From the NCBI RefSeq assembly GCF_024868665.1, contig NC_079900.1, forward strand, positions 3,542,785 to 3,606,784: a DNA stretch of 64,000 nucleotides, written 5' to 3'. The translations under genes and the position numbers were made by a program. Every line of letters starts with the position of its first letter. Position 1 is the stretch's first letter. This DNA comes from Triplophysa rosa (lineage: Eukaryota; Chordata; Actinopteri; Cypriniformes; Nemacheilidae). The notes under the pieces are model-generated. The model did not search any database. It was not told the DNA's origin and saw only the letters and a list, made by a program, of their open reading frames with translations. Below are positions 36,235 through 48,900 of the stretch, piece by piece.

Positions 36235-37948
36235 TGTGCTTGTGTGTGCTTGCACATTTGTCTTTGAATATTCGTTTCAAGCACATCTCAGCCGAGTAAA
36301 AGCCATTCTTCTGCGATTAAGTGAGATCTAAAGACATTTCAATCTAAAGACTGAATGTAGATACATGGCAGAAAGATCCATATCTTTATCTTTTTCACGG
36401 TCAATGGAGTTTTGGCAGTAAATGCAGTTGTGGGCAGTTTCTCCCGTTCTTTTGATAGTGGCGCTGCATAGAGATCGCCAAAAGACAGAGAGGTTTAAGA
36501 AACGAAAGGAATTTTTTTCGTAAGCGTTTGAAACATTCGCTGACGAGCATCGTGGGAGTTTAAGGGTTTGTCTTAGTAGGAGGATGAAAGGGACCCAGCG
36601 GGGAATCTGGAGGAGTACTGCTGCTCTCGACGGATGAACGGGAGAACAGTGAAATTAAGACAAGCACAACACGGCAGGGTCCTAAATTATCTTAATTTAA
36701 ATAGAACAACATCTCAGCAGTCCACAGTAGAATAATGTTATTTAACCACACGCATGCACGAAAACACAGAATTTGGCACACAGGCGTCTAAACTATTGAA
36801 TGAGATGCAAGAATGTTATGTATTAGGATGCAAAATGGCACAAAACAATAAATGGGAGTTCAAACTCGTAACTCCATCCATCATCTTCGCTCAGTTTGAA
36901 GCACTCCGATGCTGTTTAGTTCTGCTCATCAGACAGAATAAGAGCCCTTAATGAGCTATGAATATAACAAGAGCTGTCACTCAAACCTCCAGACAACCTT
37001 CAGCGTCTGCCAGCATCACACACATTGTTCAACAGGACGAGCTCTAAAAATAAAAGATCAGCCTGATTTCAATATGACTCTTTCTTCACTGGAACACAAA
37101 AGAAGATATTTTGAGAAACGTCTCAGTGGTTTTGTGTCTATACAGTGGAAGTCAATGGGGTTCGGTGTTGTTTGGTTACCAACGTTCTTCAAAATATCTT
37201 CTTTTGTTTCCTGCAGAAGAAAGAAAGCCATTAACTACATGGCCGTACAGTATATCAGATTTCTGTATCAGAGGCTTTGAACTAAGCCTACATATCCGGG
37301 TCACCAAGTTCTTGTGGGGTCTTGTGTCCATACAATGGAGGTCAGTGGGGTTTAATGTTATTTGGTTACCAGCGTTCTTTAAAATATCTTCTTCTGTCTT
37401 CTGCAGAAGAAGGAAACTCATTTAGGTTTGGAATGACATGAGGCTGAGTAAATGATGAGAGATTTTTTTTGTGTGGACTGTCCCTTTAAATGTCCATATA
37501 TATGCGTTTAGTTCAGTTCAAATTGATTTCTATAGCACGTTTCACATGGCTATATTACATACGGAGTATTTAACACGCAAGCCTTTGCTCAGTCTCCCGA
37601 CTCCTTCAAGATCAACATTGGACCGATTTGACATTTTATGAACTCTGAGCTGACATTTTATGAACTCGGTTCTTTAGAACAGAATGATTATTATTTGATG
37701 TAGTCTTGCCGTGAAAAAACATGTTGCCATATGGAAGTGTCTTCCCCCCGCTCTCACTCATTAGAGCTGTTTGAGTGAACACAGACCCTCAGAGTGATTC
37801 TGACACCGTGGGCTGAATGATCATTTCACACAGTCTTGCCAAGCATGTTCCAGCATGCTGTGTGCTATTTAAACATTTTGGAGTATTTCTAACCAAGGAA
37901 ATAACAGATGAACATAAGCTTTTTTTACCGTGTTGATTTAAGGTTGCT
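36235..37948. repeat. Mirror of 7751-9464; MITE at 37074-37487
   Basis: The only recognisable element is the right-arm copy of the 'aaagggacagttcaccc' MITE (37074-37487). No exon. Confidence 0.55.
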
Positions 37949-38316
37949 TCCCAGATAGCACAATCCATCTGGCTTACGTCTATTTGACGTCTGCATTTAC
38001 ATCTGCAAGACATCTGCAATACATAGTTTGCTCATCTGCAATACGTCTCGGAGACGTCTGAACGTCTGTAATATGTCTGCTAAAGATCTGGAGATCTGCT
38101 GCATAAAAACATCTGCTAAACATCTTAGAAAGAGCTGCTTTACATCCATTCTAAATCATAAACATCTTACAGACATCTTCTAGATGTCTATATGACGTCT
38201 GACAGCAGACATCTCCGAGACGTATTGCAGATGAGCAAACTATGTATTGTAGATGTCTTGCAGATGTAAATGCAGACATCAAATAGACATAAACCAGATG
38301 TATGTGTGCTATCAGG
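37949..38316. mobile_element. Fold-back MITE, right-arm copy
   Basis: Mirror of 7383-7750 with long inverted ends beginning 'ccagatagcacaatccatctgg'. It is followed by 200 bp of mirrored intron up to the arm end at 38518. Confidence 0.75.
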
Positions 38317-38518
38317 GTTATGTGTTTTGGAATGCTTGTCAAGGAATGCTTGATAGTTCCTTGGATGTTTATTAGTGTGCAAAATAGTCCACCTTTGTAT
38401 TCTGGTTCTAGACTTGTTTTAGAAATACCCTTTTAATATAACGCCAGGAGAAAATGATGGCTTCCATCACTTAATTAATAACGAATTTCTCCTAAACATG
38501 ACCATGTAATAGCACATT

Positions 38519-39267
38519 ATTAAAAGAACTTTAAAGTCAATACGATACTTAATGGGTAACCAGTGAAGGGTTGATAACATTGGGGTTATGTGATCGTATT
38601 TTCTGGACCTGGTTAGAACTCTGGCAGCTGCATTCTGAACTAACTGTAGTTTGTTTATTGATGATGCAGGACAACCACTAAGTAGTGCATTACAGTAGTC
38701 AAGTCTTGAGGCCACAAATGCATGAATAAGCTTCTCTGCGTCAGCAACACATAAAATATTTCGTAATTTGGCAACATTTCTAAGGTGGAAGAAGGCTGTT
38801 TTTGTGACATTTGAGATGTGATTTTTAAATGACAGGTTGCTGTTTAATATAACGCCGAGGTCTTTAACTGTATTTGTTGAGGTAACAGTGCAGCCTTCAA
38901 TTTGGAGGTTATAATCCGAAATATTCTGCTCACGTGTCTTTGGTCCGATAAGTAATATTTCTGTTTTATTAGAATTTAAAAGAAGGAAATTACAAGTCAT
39001 CCAATGCTTTATATCGTCGATGCACTCTGCCAATTTGGATAGTTGGAAGGAATCATCTGGTCTTGATGAGATATATAGCTGAGTATCATCTGCATAACAG
39101 TGGAAGCTAATTCCATGTTTTCTAATAATGTTTCCAAGGGGCAGCATGTATATGGAGAATAGAAAGGGTCCTAAAACCGATCCCTGAGGTAATCCATAAT
39201 TTACTTGCGTTAGATTTGATGATTCCCCATTTAAATGGACAAATTGATGTCTTAATGTTGATGACAT
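38519..39267 (-). mobile_element. L2 LINE reverse-transcriptase fragment, cut at the arm boundary
   Basis: Minus-strand frame of about 250 codons: [21 protein letters not shown], the catalytic [45 protein letters not shown] and [16 protein letters not shown]. The last LINE codon is split at 38519; beyond it the frame runs into unrelated arm sequence (IMCYYMVMF) and stops. The expected continuation TYKALNGLAP is found at 22820 on the plus strand. The 5' end is truncated near 39268, as usual for LINE insertions. It sits in an intron of the NLR gene, in the same direction. Confidence 0.92.
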
Positions 39268-39551
39268 TAACTAAACATCATCAATGAACACATAATACTG
39301 AAGCTTATATGCAAAAAACAGCATTGTTTTTTTCTTTTTCATATGAGGTTGTGTTTGCAAATGTTTGAGAAGTAATTTACCTGAACGTATTTGGATGTAA
39401 CAGAAGGTATTGGCTTGTGAAGAACATCTTTTCAGAAATTAATAGCCAACTGTCTCAAATTATTTTTGTAAACTTGACATTTATATAAGCTAAATAAGCA
39501 TAAAGATAAGCATTCCAGTCAAACACATTTACTATAGTGAACAATCCTGAC

Positions 39552-39977
39552 CTCAGTTGTGAGATGTAGGGCAGACACTGAAGGAAACTCATCACTTCAC
39601 TCTCTTCATCTCTCCATCCTCTCAGCTCTACTGGTTTCTTCTCTGTCTGGAGCTTCAACACTTCCAGGAGGATGTAGGTGTTTCTCTCTGAGAGATCTAT
39701 GATCCAGACATCAGGTGCTGTCTGATAAACTGACTGTAATGCTGGAAGTAAACTCCTGCCTGTTTGAGTCTCATAGTCCTTCACATGTGAGTAAAGATCC
39801 AGCAGAAAATCACTCTGTTCAACAATGTTCATACATTCAAAAGGAAAATTTCTGTATGTGCAGACTGATGTCAGCAGTTTTATCATCTGATCTCCTGTTT
39901 GCGTCTCAGTTTCTGCTGCTTTAATGAAGAGTTTCAAAACACACTGAAATGTATGACTACGATTCCACAGGTCAAAT
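39552..39977 (-). CDS. NLR repeat exon 10 (last before the terminal exons)
   Basis: 142 codons, phase 2 to 2. Contains LFIKAAETETQTGDQMIKLL, SDFLLDLYSHVKDYETQTG, TAPDVWIIDLSERNT and PVELRGWRDEESEVMSFLQC. The donor reads AG|GTCAGG, weaker than the GTAACT of its near twin exon 43028-43453, so splicing here may be less efficient. A 5'-truncated L2 lies just downstream. Confidence 0.85.
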
Positions 39978-42900
39978 CTGATCAAAAATAAATACAAAAT
40001 ACCTCAAATTAACGGACAAAAACTGTGAGAAATAAAACATCTTTTTCAATAAAGCTTTAGGCTTTAAGACAGGGCTTTTCAATTAGTTTGTCATGTGGGC
40101 CTGTTCATGAAAACCATCTCAAATGAGGGGCCGGAGAGATATGACTTGCAATATGAGTGATGACACAATAGCAATGTAGTAGCCCATATGTTGTGAACGC
40201 GCATCGCAGAACAGAGCAAGCATTTGTGTTTATAAAGCATATACATTTTTATTTTTTTTAGAAAATGACAGATCGTTTCGCTAGATAAGAGCCTTATTCA
40301 TCGTCTGGTATCGTTTAAAGCCCTTTGAAAATGCACTGAAACTGTAATTTTGACCTTCAACCGTTTGGAGTCCATTGAAGTCCACTATATGGAGAAAAAT
40401 CCTGGAATGTTTTCATCAAAAACCTTAATTTCTTGAGTAAATTATCATGAAAATTTATTTTGAAAGTGAACTACTCCTTCAAATTCCTCCATTAGCTTCG
40501 GCTGTCATCGTAAGAAAAAAAACTATAAACGGGTACGCGCGATATGATTACATGCTACTCTGTGTCCCAAACTGGTCAAAATTTTCGGTTTGTCGGACAT
40601 CAAGCAACGCTGCACAGACCGATTGGCGTGTACTGCGGGAGAAAGCACATTTTGTTAATTGCTCATGTTACTTTAATATCATAAGTCTGTGCAACGTGCT
40701 AATAAAGTTGAAAACATAATAAATCACAAACTTAACATTACTCTGTCGTGCTGAGAGAGTGTGCGCTTTACCTTACTCAAAACACTCGCATCGTAACAAT
40801 GTATGCATGCTCTGGTCTGGATAGTACATTGATACTGCCATGCGGGGGAGTGGGGACAATGGCCATTGAGCATGGCACCGTGAAAAACGCACGATGCCCG
40901 GATCGCGTTTTAACTATGACTTGAAAACTGTCCCGAAGCCCGGCCTTGGAGTCTAAATTTGTCGGGCTCGGGCTGGAATGCAGTTTTAGTTAATTCGCCT
41001 TTCAGTCCCTTTTTACAGTGCACAAACTCTTATTAACTGCTAACGTTTACTATATTTTAATTTATACTATATTTACTATAATAAAACCATGGTAAATGTT
41101 CCTAAGGATCAGTCCCCAAAAAACAGTATGAACATAAAGAGATCTGAGTCCCCATTACCGCTTAAGTGGACCAAAAAATATCCGGGTCCTCTTTCAGGGA
41201 CAGAGACAGTGTGAACATAAAAAGAAACACTCGGTCCTTTTTCATTTGGTCCACCTCTTGGTCCACTTAAAGGGGTCCGAGTATACGGTTCTTTTAAAGA
41301 GGACCCAAGTGTGAAAACACCCAGAGGCACTTGCACAAATGCTCCCAAATATATTTTGAGGTCGCACAGGTTATATTTCGGGAGCATATGCGACTTAATC
41401 GGTCGCAATTCAAGCCCTGAGAAGACACCCAAGTAAGTTTATCCTACATCTAAACAAGCTCATGTTGTATTTTGGACTGGATAACAACAACATCAGTGTA
41501 TGTAAGACGCCCAAGTAGGCTTTTTCTACATTCAAACATGTTCATTTTTGTATTTTGAAACTGCATAACAAACACTGGGAAATTCTGTGAAACTACATTA
41601 ATGCAATTCTCCACCCTTGCAACTTCTTTTTACTGTTGAAATGGTGGTCATCGTGCTAGCAAAATGTCAGGAATGAAACTATTAAAAGTTTTCATCCGCC
41701 ATTGTCCTGCAAGTCACAGCGTCTCACAGGAGAGGCTGCTTGCGAGTCGCACCACTCGCCTAACGTCACGTGACTCCTGCTCTGCGACTGCAGCTCGTGC
41801 TGAATGGAACAGACTCGCGTCATTTCATAACGGTAGGGTCCGTGTTCCTGACTGAACTAAATTTATTCTAGAGATGTCTTTTTCACACTATGCTACTTGA
41901 AGGGCTGGAACAAATGACCTCGAGGTACGGGTATGGCCCGCGGGCCGCCAATTGAATAGCCCTGCTTTAAGATGTATATTTTTGCCTTGTAAACCAATAT
42001 TGACTAAGAAGACAGCTAATCAAAATCAAAATGTTCAGTTACCTCAGTTGTGAGATGTAGGGCAGACAGTGAAGGAAACTCATCACTTCACTCTCTTCAT
42101 CTGTCCATCCTCTCAGCACTACTGGTTTCTTCTCTGTTTGGAGCTTCAACACTTCCAGGAGGATGGAGGTCTTTCTCTGTGAGAGATCTATGATCCAGAC
42201 ATCAGGTGCTGTCTGATAAACTGACTGTAATGCTGGAAGAAAACTCCTGCCTGATTGAGTCTCATAGTCCTTCACATGTGAGTAAAGATCCAGCAGAAAA
42301 TCACTCTTTCTAGAGCTGTTCATATCTTCATAAGGGAAAGTTGTGTATGTGCAGACTGATGTCAACAGTTTCAGCATCTGATCTCCTGTTTGTGTCTCAG
42401 TTTCTGCTGCTTTAGTAAAGAGTTCTGAAACACACTGAACTGTATGACTACTATTCCACAGGTCAAATCTGATCAAAAATAAATACAAAATACCTCAAAT
42501 TAATGGACATAAACTATGACAAAACATATTTTTCATTGAAGCTTTAGGCTTTAAAGTCCCAGTGAAATAAAAAATTACAATTCTTATTTTTTCATGAAAT
42601 ATTGCTGCCTTTACAGTAAATAGCTTATCAATGTGGGTCATTTTCTTTTTTAAATTCGTGTACCCTCATAATCTTCAGTTAAAATCTGAAAATGAACTTC
42701 CGCCCTGAAATGACCATCCATCTCAAATGACTGAGGTTAGACGGCTTGGGCGGAGCATCCGTTAACTCCTCCCCTTCAAATGTCATTCTGCTGCTAGTTT
42801 CATTTCAAAATACAACAGCTGTTTTTATACATCCAATCAATTTGCAATGAAAAACGCAAGCCATGCCCACTAATTTTCTCCTTTGAAATTCCTTTTCACT

Positions 42901-45900
42901 CGAAAATGCGTCAGAATACGGAAGTAAAAACGATCACAATTTCCCGTTCACGGGACTTTAAGATGTCTATTTTTGCCTTGTAAACCAATATTAAGACAGC
43001 AAATCAAAATGCAAAATGTACAGTTACCTCAGTTGTGAGATGTAGGGCAGACACTGAAGGAAACTCATCACTTCACTCTCTTCATCTGTCCATCCTCTCA
43101 GCTCTACTGGTTTCTTCTCTGTCTGGAGCTTCAACACTTCCAGGAGGATGGAGGTCTTTCTCTTTGAGAGATCTATGATCCAGACATCAGGTGCTGTCTG
43201 ATAAACTGACTGTAATGCTGGAAGTAAACTCCTGCCTGTTTGAGTCTCATAGTCCTTCACATGTGAGTAAATATCCAGCAGAAAATCACTCTGTTCAACA
43301 ATGTTCATACATTCAAAAGGAAAATTTCTGTATGTGCAGACTGATGTCAGCAGTTTTAGCATCTGATCTCCTGTTTGCGTCTCAGTTTCTGCTGCTTTAA
43401 TGAAGAGTTTCAAAACACACTGAAATGTATGACTACGATTCCACAGGTCAAATCTGATCAAAAATAAATACAAAATACCTCAAATTAACGGACAAAAACT
43501 GTGAGAAATAAAACATCTTTTTCAATAAAGCTTTAGGCTTTAAGACAGGGCTTTTCAATTAGTTTGTCATGTGGGCCTGTTCATGAAAACCATCTCAAAT
43601 GAGGGGCCGGAGAGATATGACTTGCAATATGAGTGATGACACAATAGCAATGTAGTAGCCCATATGTTGTGAACGCGCATCGCAGAACAGAGCAAGCATT
43701 TGTGTTTATAAAGCATATACATTTTTATTTTTTTTAGAAAATGACAGATCGTTTCGCTAGATAAGAGCCTTATTCATCGTCTGGTATCGTTTAAAGCCCT
43801 TTGAAAATGCACTGAAACTGTAATTTTGACCTTCAACCGTTTGGAGTCCATTGAAGTCCACTATATGGAGAAAAATCCTGGAATGTTTTCATCAAAAACC
43901 TTAATTTCTTGAGTAAATTATCATGAAAATTTATTTTGAAAGTGAACTACTCCTTCAAATTCCTCCATTAGCTTCGGCTGTCATCGTAAGAAAAAAAACT
44001 ATAAACGGGTACGCGCGATATGATTACATGCTACTCTGTGTCCCAAACTGGTCAAAATTTTCGGTTTGTCGGACATCAAGCAACGCTGCACAGACCGATT
44101 GGCGTGTACTGCGGGAGAAAGCACCTTTTGTTAATTGCTCATGTTACTTTAATATCATAAGTCTGTGCAACGAGCAAATAAAGTTGAAAACATAATAAAT
44201 CACAAACTTAACATTACTCTGTCGTGCTGAGAGAGTGTGCGCTTTACCTTACTCAAAACACTCGCATCGTAACAATGTATGCATGCTCTGGTCTGGATAG
44301 TACATTGATACTGCCATGCGGGGGAGTGGGGACAATGGCCATTGAGCATGGCACCGTGAAAAAAGCACGATGCCCGGATCGCGTTTTAACTATGACTTGA
44401 AAACTGCCCCGAAGCCCGGCCCTAGGAGTCTAAATTTGTCGGGCTCGGGCTGGAATGCAGCTCTATGTTTATTCATTGCACATATTTGTCTGTTTTTAAT
44501 ACACATGATCTTCAATATAGCATTGTAGTTTTAGTTAATTCGCCTTTCAGTCCCTTTTTACAGTGCACAAACTCTTATTAACTGCTAACATTTACTATAT
44601 TTTAATTTATACTATATTTACTATAATAAAACCATGGTAAATGTTCCTAAGGATCAGTCCCCAAAAAACAGTATGAACATAAAGAGATCTGAGTCCCCAT
44701 TACCGCTTAAGTGGACCAAAAAAGATCCGGGTCCTCTTTCAGGGACAGAGACAGTGTGAACATAAAAAGAAACACTCGGTCCTTTTTCATTTGGTCCACC
44801 TCTTGGTCCACTTAAAGGGGTCCGAGTACGGTTCTTTTAAAGAGGACCCAAGTGTGAAAACACCCAGAGGCACTAGCACAAATGCTCCCAAATATATTTT
44901 GAGGTCGCACAGGTTATATTTCGGGAGCATATGCGACTTAATCGGTCGCAATTCAAGCCCTGAGAAGACACCCAAGTAAGTTTATCCTACATCTAAACAA
45001 GCTCATGTTGTATTTTGGACCGCATAACAACAACATCAGTGTATGTAAGACGCCCAAGTAGGATTTTTCTACATTCAAACATGTTCAATTTTGTATTTTG
45101 AAACTGCATAACAAACAATGGGAAATTCTGTGAAACTACATTAACGCAATTCTCCACCCTTGCAACTTCTTTTTACTGTTGAAATGGTGGTCATCGTGCT
45201 AGAAAAATGTCAGGAATGAAACTATTAAAAGTTTTCATCCGCCATTGTCCTGCAAGTCACAGCGTCTCACAGGAGAGGCTGCTTGCGAGTCGCACCACTC
45301 GCCTAACGTCACGTGACTCCTGCTCTGCGACTGCAGCTCGTGCTGAATGGAACAGACTCGCGTCATTTCATAACGGTAGGGTCCGTGTTCCTGACTGAAC
45401 TAAATTTATTCTAGAGATGTCTTTTTCACACTATGCTACTTGAAGGGCTGGAACAAATGACCTCGAGGTACGGGTATGGCCCGCGGGCCGCCAATTGAAT
45501 AGCCCTGCTTTAAGATGTATATTTTTGCCTTGTAAACCAATATTGACTAAGAAGACAGCTAATCAAAATCAAAATGTTCAGTTACCTCAGTTGTGAGATG
45601 TAGGGCAGACAGTGAAGGAAACTCATCACTTCACTCTCTTCATCTGTCCATCCTCTCAGCACTACTGGTTTCTTCTCTGTTTGGAGCTTCAACACTTCCA
45701 GGAGGATGGAGGTCTTTCTCTGTGAGAGATCTATGATCCAGACATCAGGTGCTGTCTGATAAACTGACTGTAATGCTGGAAGAAAACTCCTGCCTGATTG
45801 AGTCTCATAGTCCTTCACATGTGAGTAAAGATCCAGCAGAAAATCACTCTTTCTAGAGCTGTTCATATCTTCATAAGGGAAAGTTGTGTATGTGCAGACT

Positions 45901-48900
45901 GATGTCAACAGTTTCAGCATCTGATCTCCTGTTTGTGTCTCAGTTTCTGCTGCTTTAGTAAAGAGTTCTGAAACACACTGAACTGTATGACTACTATTCC
46001 ACAGGTCAAATCTGATCAAAAATAAATACAAAATACCTCAAATTAATGGACATAAACTATGACAAAACATATTTTTCATTGAAGCTTTAGGCTTTAAAGT
46101 CCCAGTGAAATAAAAAATTACAATTCTTATTTTTTTCATGAAATATTGCTGCCTTTACAGTAAATAGCTTATCAATGTGGGTCATTTTCTTTTTTAAATT
46201 AGTGTACCCTCATAATCTTCAGTTAAAATCTGAAAATGAACTTCCGCCCTGAAATGACCATCTATCTCAAATGACTGAGGTTACACGGCTTGGGCGGAGC
46301 ATCCGTTAACTCCTCCCCTCCAAAGTCAGTCTGCTGCTAGTTTCATTTCAAAATACAACAGCTGTTTTTATACATCCAATCAATTTGCAATGAAAAACGC
46401 AAGCCATGCCCACTAATTTTCTCCTTTGAAATTCCTTTTCACTCGAAAATGCGTCAGAATACGGAAGTAAAAACGATCACAATTTCCCGTTCACGGGACT
46501 TTAAGATGTCTATTTTTGCCTTGTAAACCAATATTAAGACAGCAAATCAAAATGCAAAATGTACAGTTACCTCAGTTGTGAGATGTAGGGCAGACACTGA
46601 AGGAAACTCATCACTTCACTCTCTTCATCTGTCCATCCTCTCAGCTCTACTGGTTTCTTCTCTGTCTGGAGCTTCAACACTTCCAGGAGGATGGAGGTCT
46701 TTCTCTTTGAGAGATCTATGATCCAGACATCAGGTGCTGTCTGATAAACTGACTGTAATGCTGGAAGTAAACTCCTGCCTGTTTGAGTCTCATAGTCCTT
46801 CACATGTGAGTAAATATCCAATAGAAAGACACTCTGTCTGGTGTTGTCAATATTTTTAAAAGGGAAAGATGTGTATGTGCAGACTGATGTCAACAGCTCC
46901 AGCATCTGATCTCCTGTGTGTGTCTGACTCTCTGCCGCTTTGATGAAGAGTTTTGACAGAATCCTGGATTCAACAGCAGTATAATAAGCAGTGACTCTGA
47001 TTTGAAGAGAAAATGAGAAAATTAAGCGACTACACATAGGTCAGTGTGTACAGTAACTTAAATGACAACAACTCAAAACAAACAGCACGTTGTTTCATGT
47101 TTTTCTGCTACAATCACTGTATCACAATATATATATTTAATGACTGTTCATAAACCTCAGTTGTGAGATGTAGGGCAGACACTGAAGGAAACTCATCACT
47201 TCACTCTCTTCATCTGACCAGTCTATCAGCTCTACTGGTTTCTTCTCTGTCTGGAGCTTCAACACTTCCAGGAGGATGGAGGTCTTTCTCTTTGAGAGAT
47301 CTATAAACCAGACTGTAGGAACTAAGTGGTAAAGTTGATGTAATCCTGGAAGAACACGATTGCCTGTTTGATTCTCATAATTCTTTGCATGCGAGTAGAG
47401 ATCCAACAGGAAATCACACAATTCAATGTTGTCGTTATTGTCATTAAGACAACCGTTGTGGCTCCAGACCGGTGTCAACAGTTTCAGCATCTGATCTCCG
47501 GTCAGCCTCTCGGTCTCTGCTGCTTTAATGAAGAGTTTTAGAAGAAATTTGGTTTGTTCATTGATATTCCCATTTACAAAGCTGTAGGAAAGGGAAAACA
47601 AGAGGAATAAATGAACAAATACATTTTATGCATGCACCAAAAGCAGTCATAATTTAGAACCGCCATTTTTACCTTATTTCTAATCCCTAAAACAGAAATA
47701 CTCCCTTCACGTTAGGGCTGGGCAGCTGTTAAAAGCGCTACAGTAATTCAACAAACAAATCATAATACACCATGTCTGCAACAAAGCTTTCATTTTTACT
47801 AATTGTAATCCACGAACTCATTTTTAAATGTTTCGTGTGCATTGTTACTGCTGAGTAACCTGGACACACAGTCGCAAGCAATTTGACATGTTTGAAAAGT
47901 TTTGTTTTAAGACGGCAAATAAATAAAAAGGTGAAAGACGGTTTTTATATTAATGAAAAAATTGGAGGATACAATGAATCATAATAATTACTCTCGGAAT
48001 AATAATCAAATACAATAGTGAGGCAGACTGTACACTGTACAGATACTGTATGTTCTTATGCCTTGCCATAATCTATGACAACAAAAAGCTCAGATAATGC
48101 AGCTGCTAGTCTGTAAAAAAAATATGAATGTGTATAAATCTCTGCTTTTTAGCATCTTTTTTGAAATGTCAAGAAAGACAATGTGCTTTGACAAACAGTG
48201 CAAGCCTTGTATAGGCTATGCAAAAGAGGACTGAAAAACTATGTTAAATAAATATTAATATTAATAAATCAAAATAGTGTGTCAAAAGTCACAGGTTATA
48301 ATTGCAATATATTGTTCAAGTATTGTGATAATATTGTATTGGTGATTCCCACCCCTACAGCACTTAATTGGGGCACTGCTTTTATACAGTTTTAACTACC
48401 TGACCTTTAAAGGGGGGATTTAACGCGGTTTCATGCATTCTGACTTATTTACAATGTTAAACGTGCTGGCTTCTCATGCTTAACTTGTCAAAAAACGAGT
48501 TGGACGTATTACGTAGTATTTCTGTGCTCGATACACTCCTCCAAGGTTCGTACAGATTTCTGAAAGTTTTTTTCTAACATGAAAAACGTTACATAACAAC
48601 TTTCTTTGTCCGTTATTGGGCAATTCTCCCGGAAAAGCACGCCCACGGCGAGGCGAAAGAAATAGCCCACCCACACGTCAACTGAGGAGTGATAGGAAGA
48701 CCCGCTTCCCATCAAGTTTGGCTGCGCTGTGAGCCTGCACCTGCAGCTCGTTACTCTTGCGATAGTGAGAGAAGTTGAGGTGTGTTTGTTTGTTCACGGC
48801 ATTTCAGTGATGGATGTTATATAAACGATGGCTATAACGCTGGATTTGGAGATCGTTTGAAACAGATAGACGGCGCGGTCAAACTAAGTCATATGTCCGT

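Larger units (their letters stand above)
23651..38518 (-). repeat. Right arm of the 15-kb inverted repeat
   Basis: Reverse complement of 7181-22110. From about 25945 to 38518 it is essentially identical to the left arm. From 23651 to 25944 it has many small indels, with a net loss of about 60 bases. It ends abruptly at 38518, immediately beside the cut L2 reverse transcriptase. Confidence 0.95.
39797..46815. repeat. 3.5-kb direct tandem duplication within the NLR gene (two units)
   Basis: Unit A is about 39797-43271 and unit B about 43272-46815. Each holds part of an exon, the hAT element, a whole exon and a MITE. Offsets between units are 3,476 bp before and 3,543 bp after the hAT; the difference is an extra segment of about 67 bp in the second hAT copy (around 44459-44526). 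Confidence 0.9.

Noticed and set aside
40447..41432. Open frames inside the hAT elements (90 and 107 codons, seen twice)
   Set aside because: Doubling follows the tandem duplication; no transposase motif (no hAT dimerisation block) is visible.
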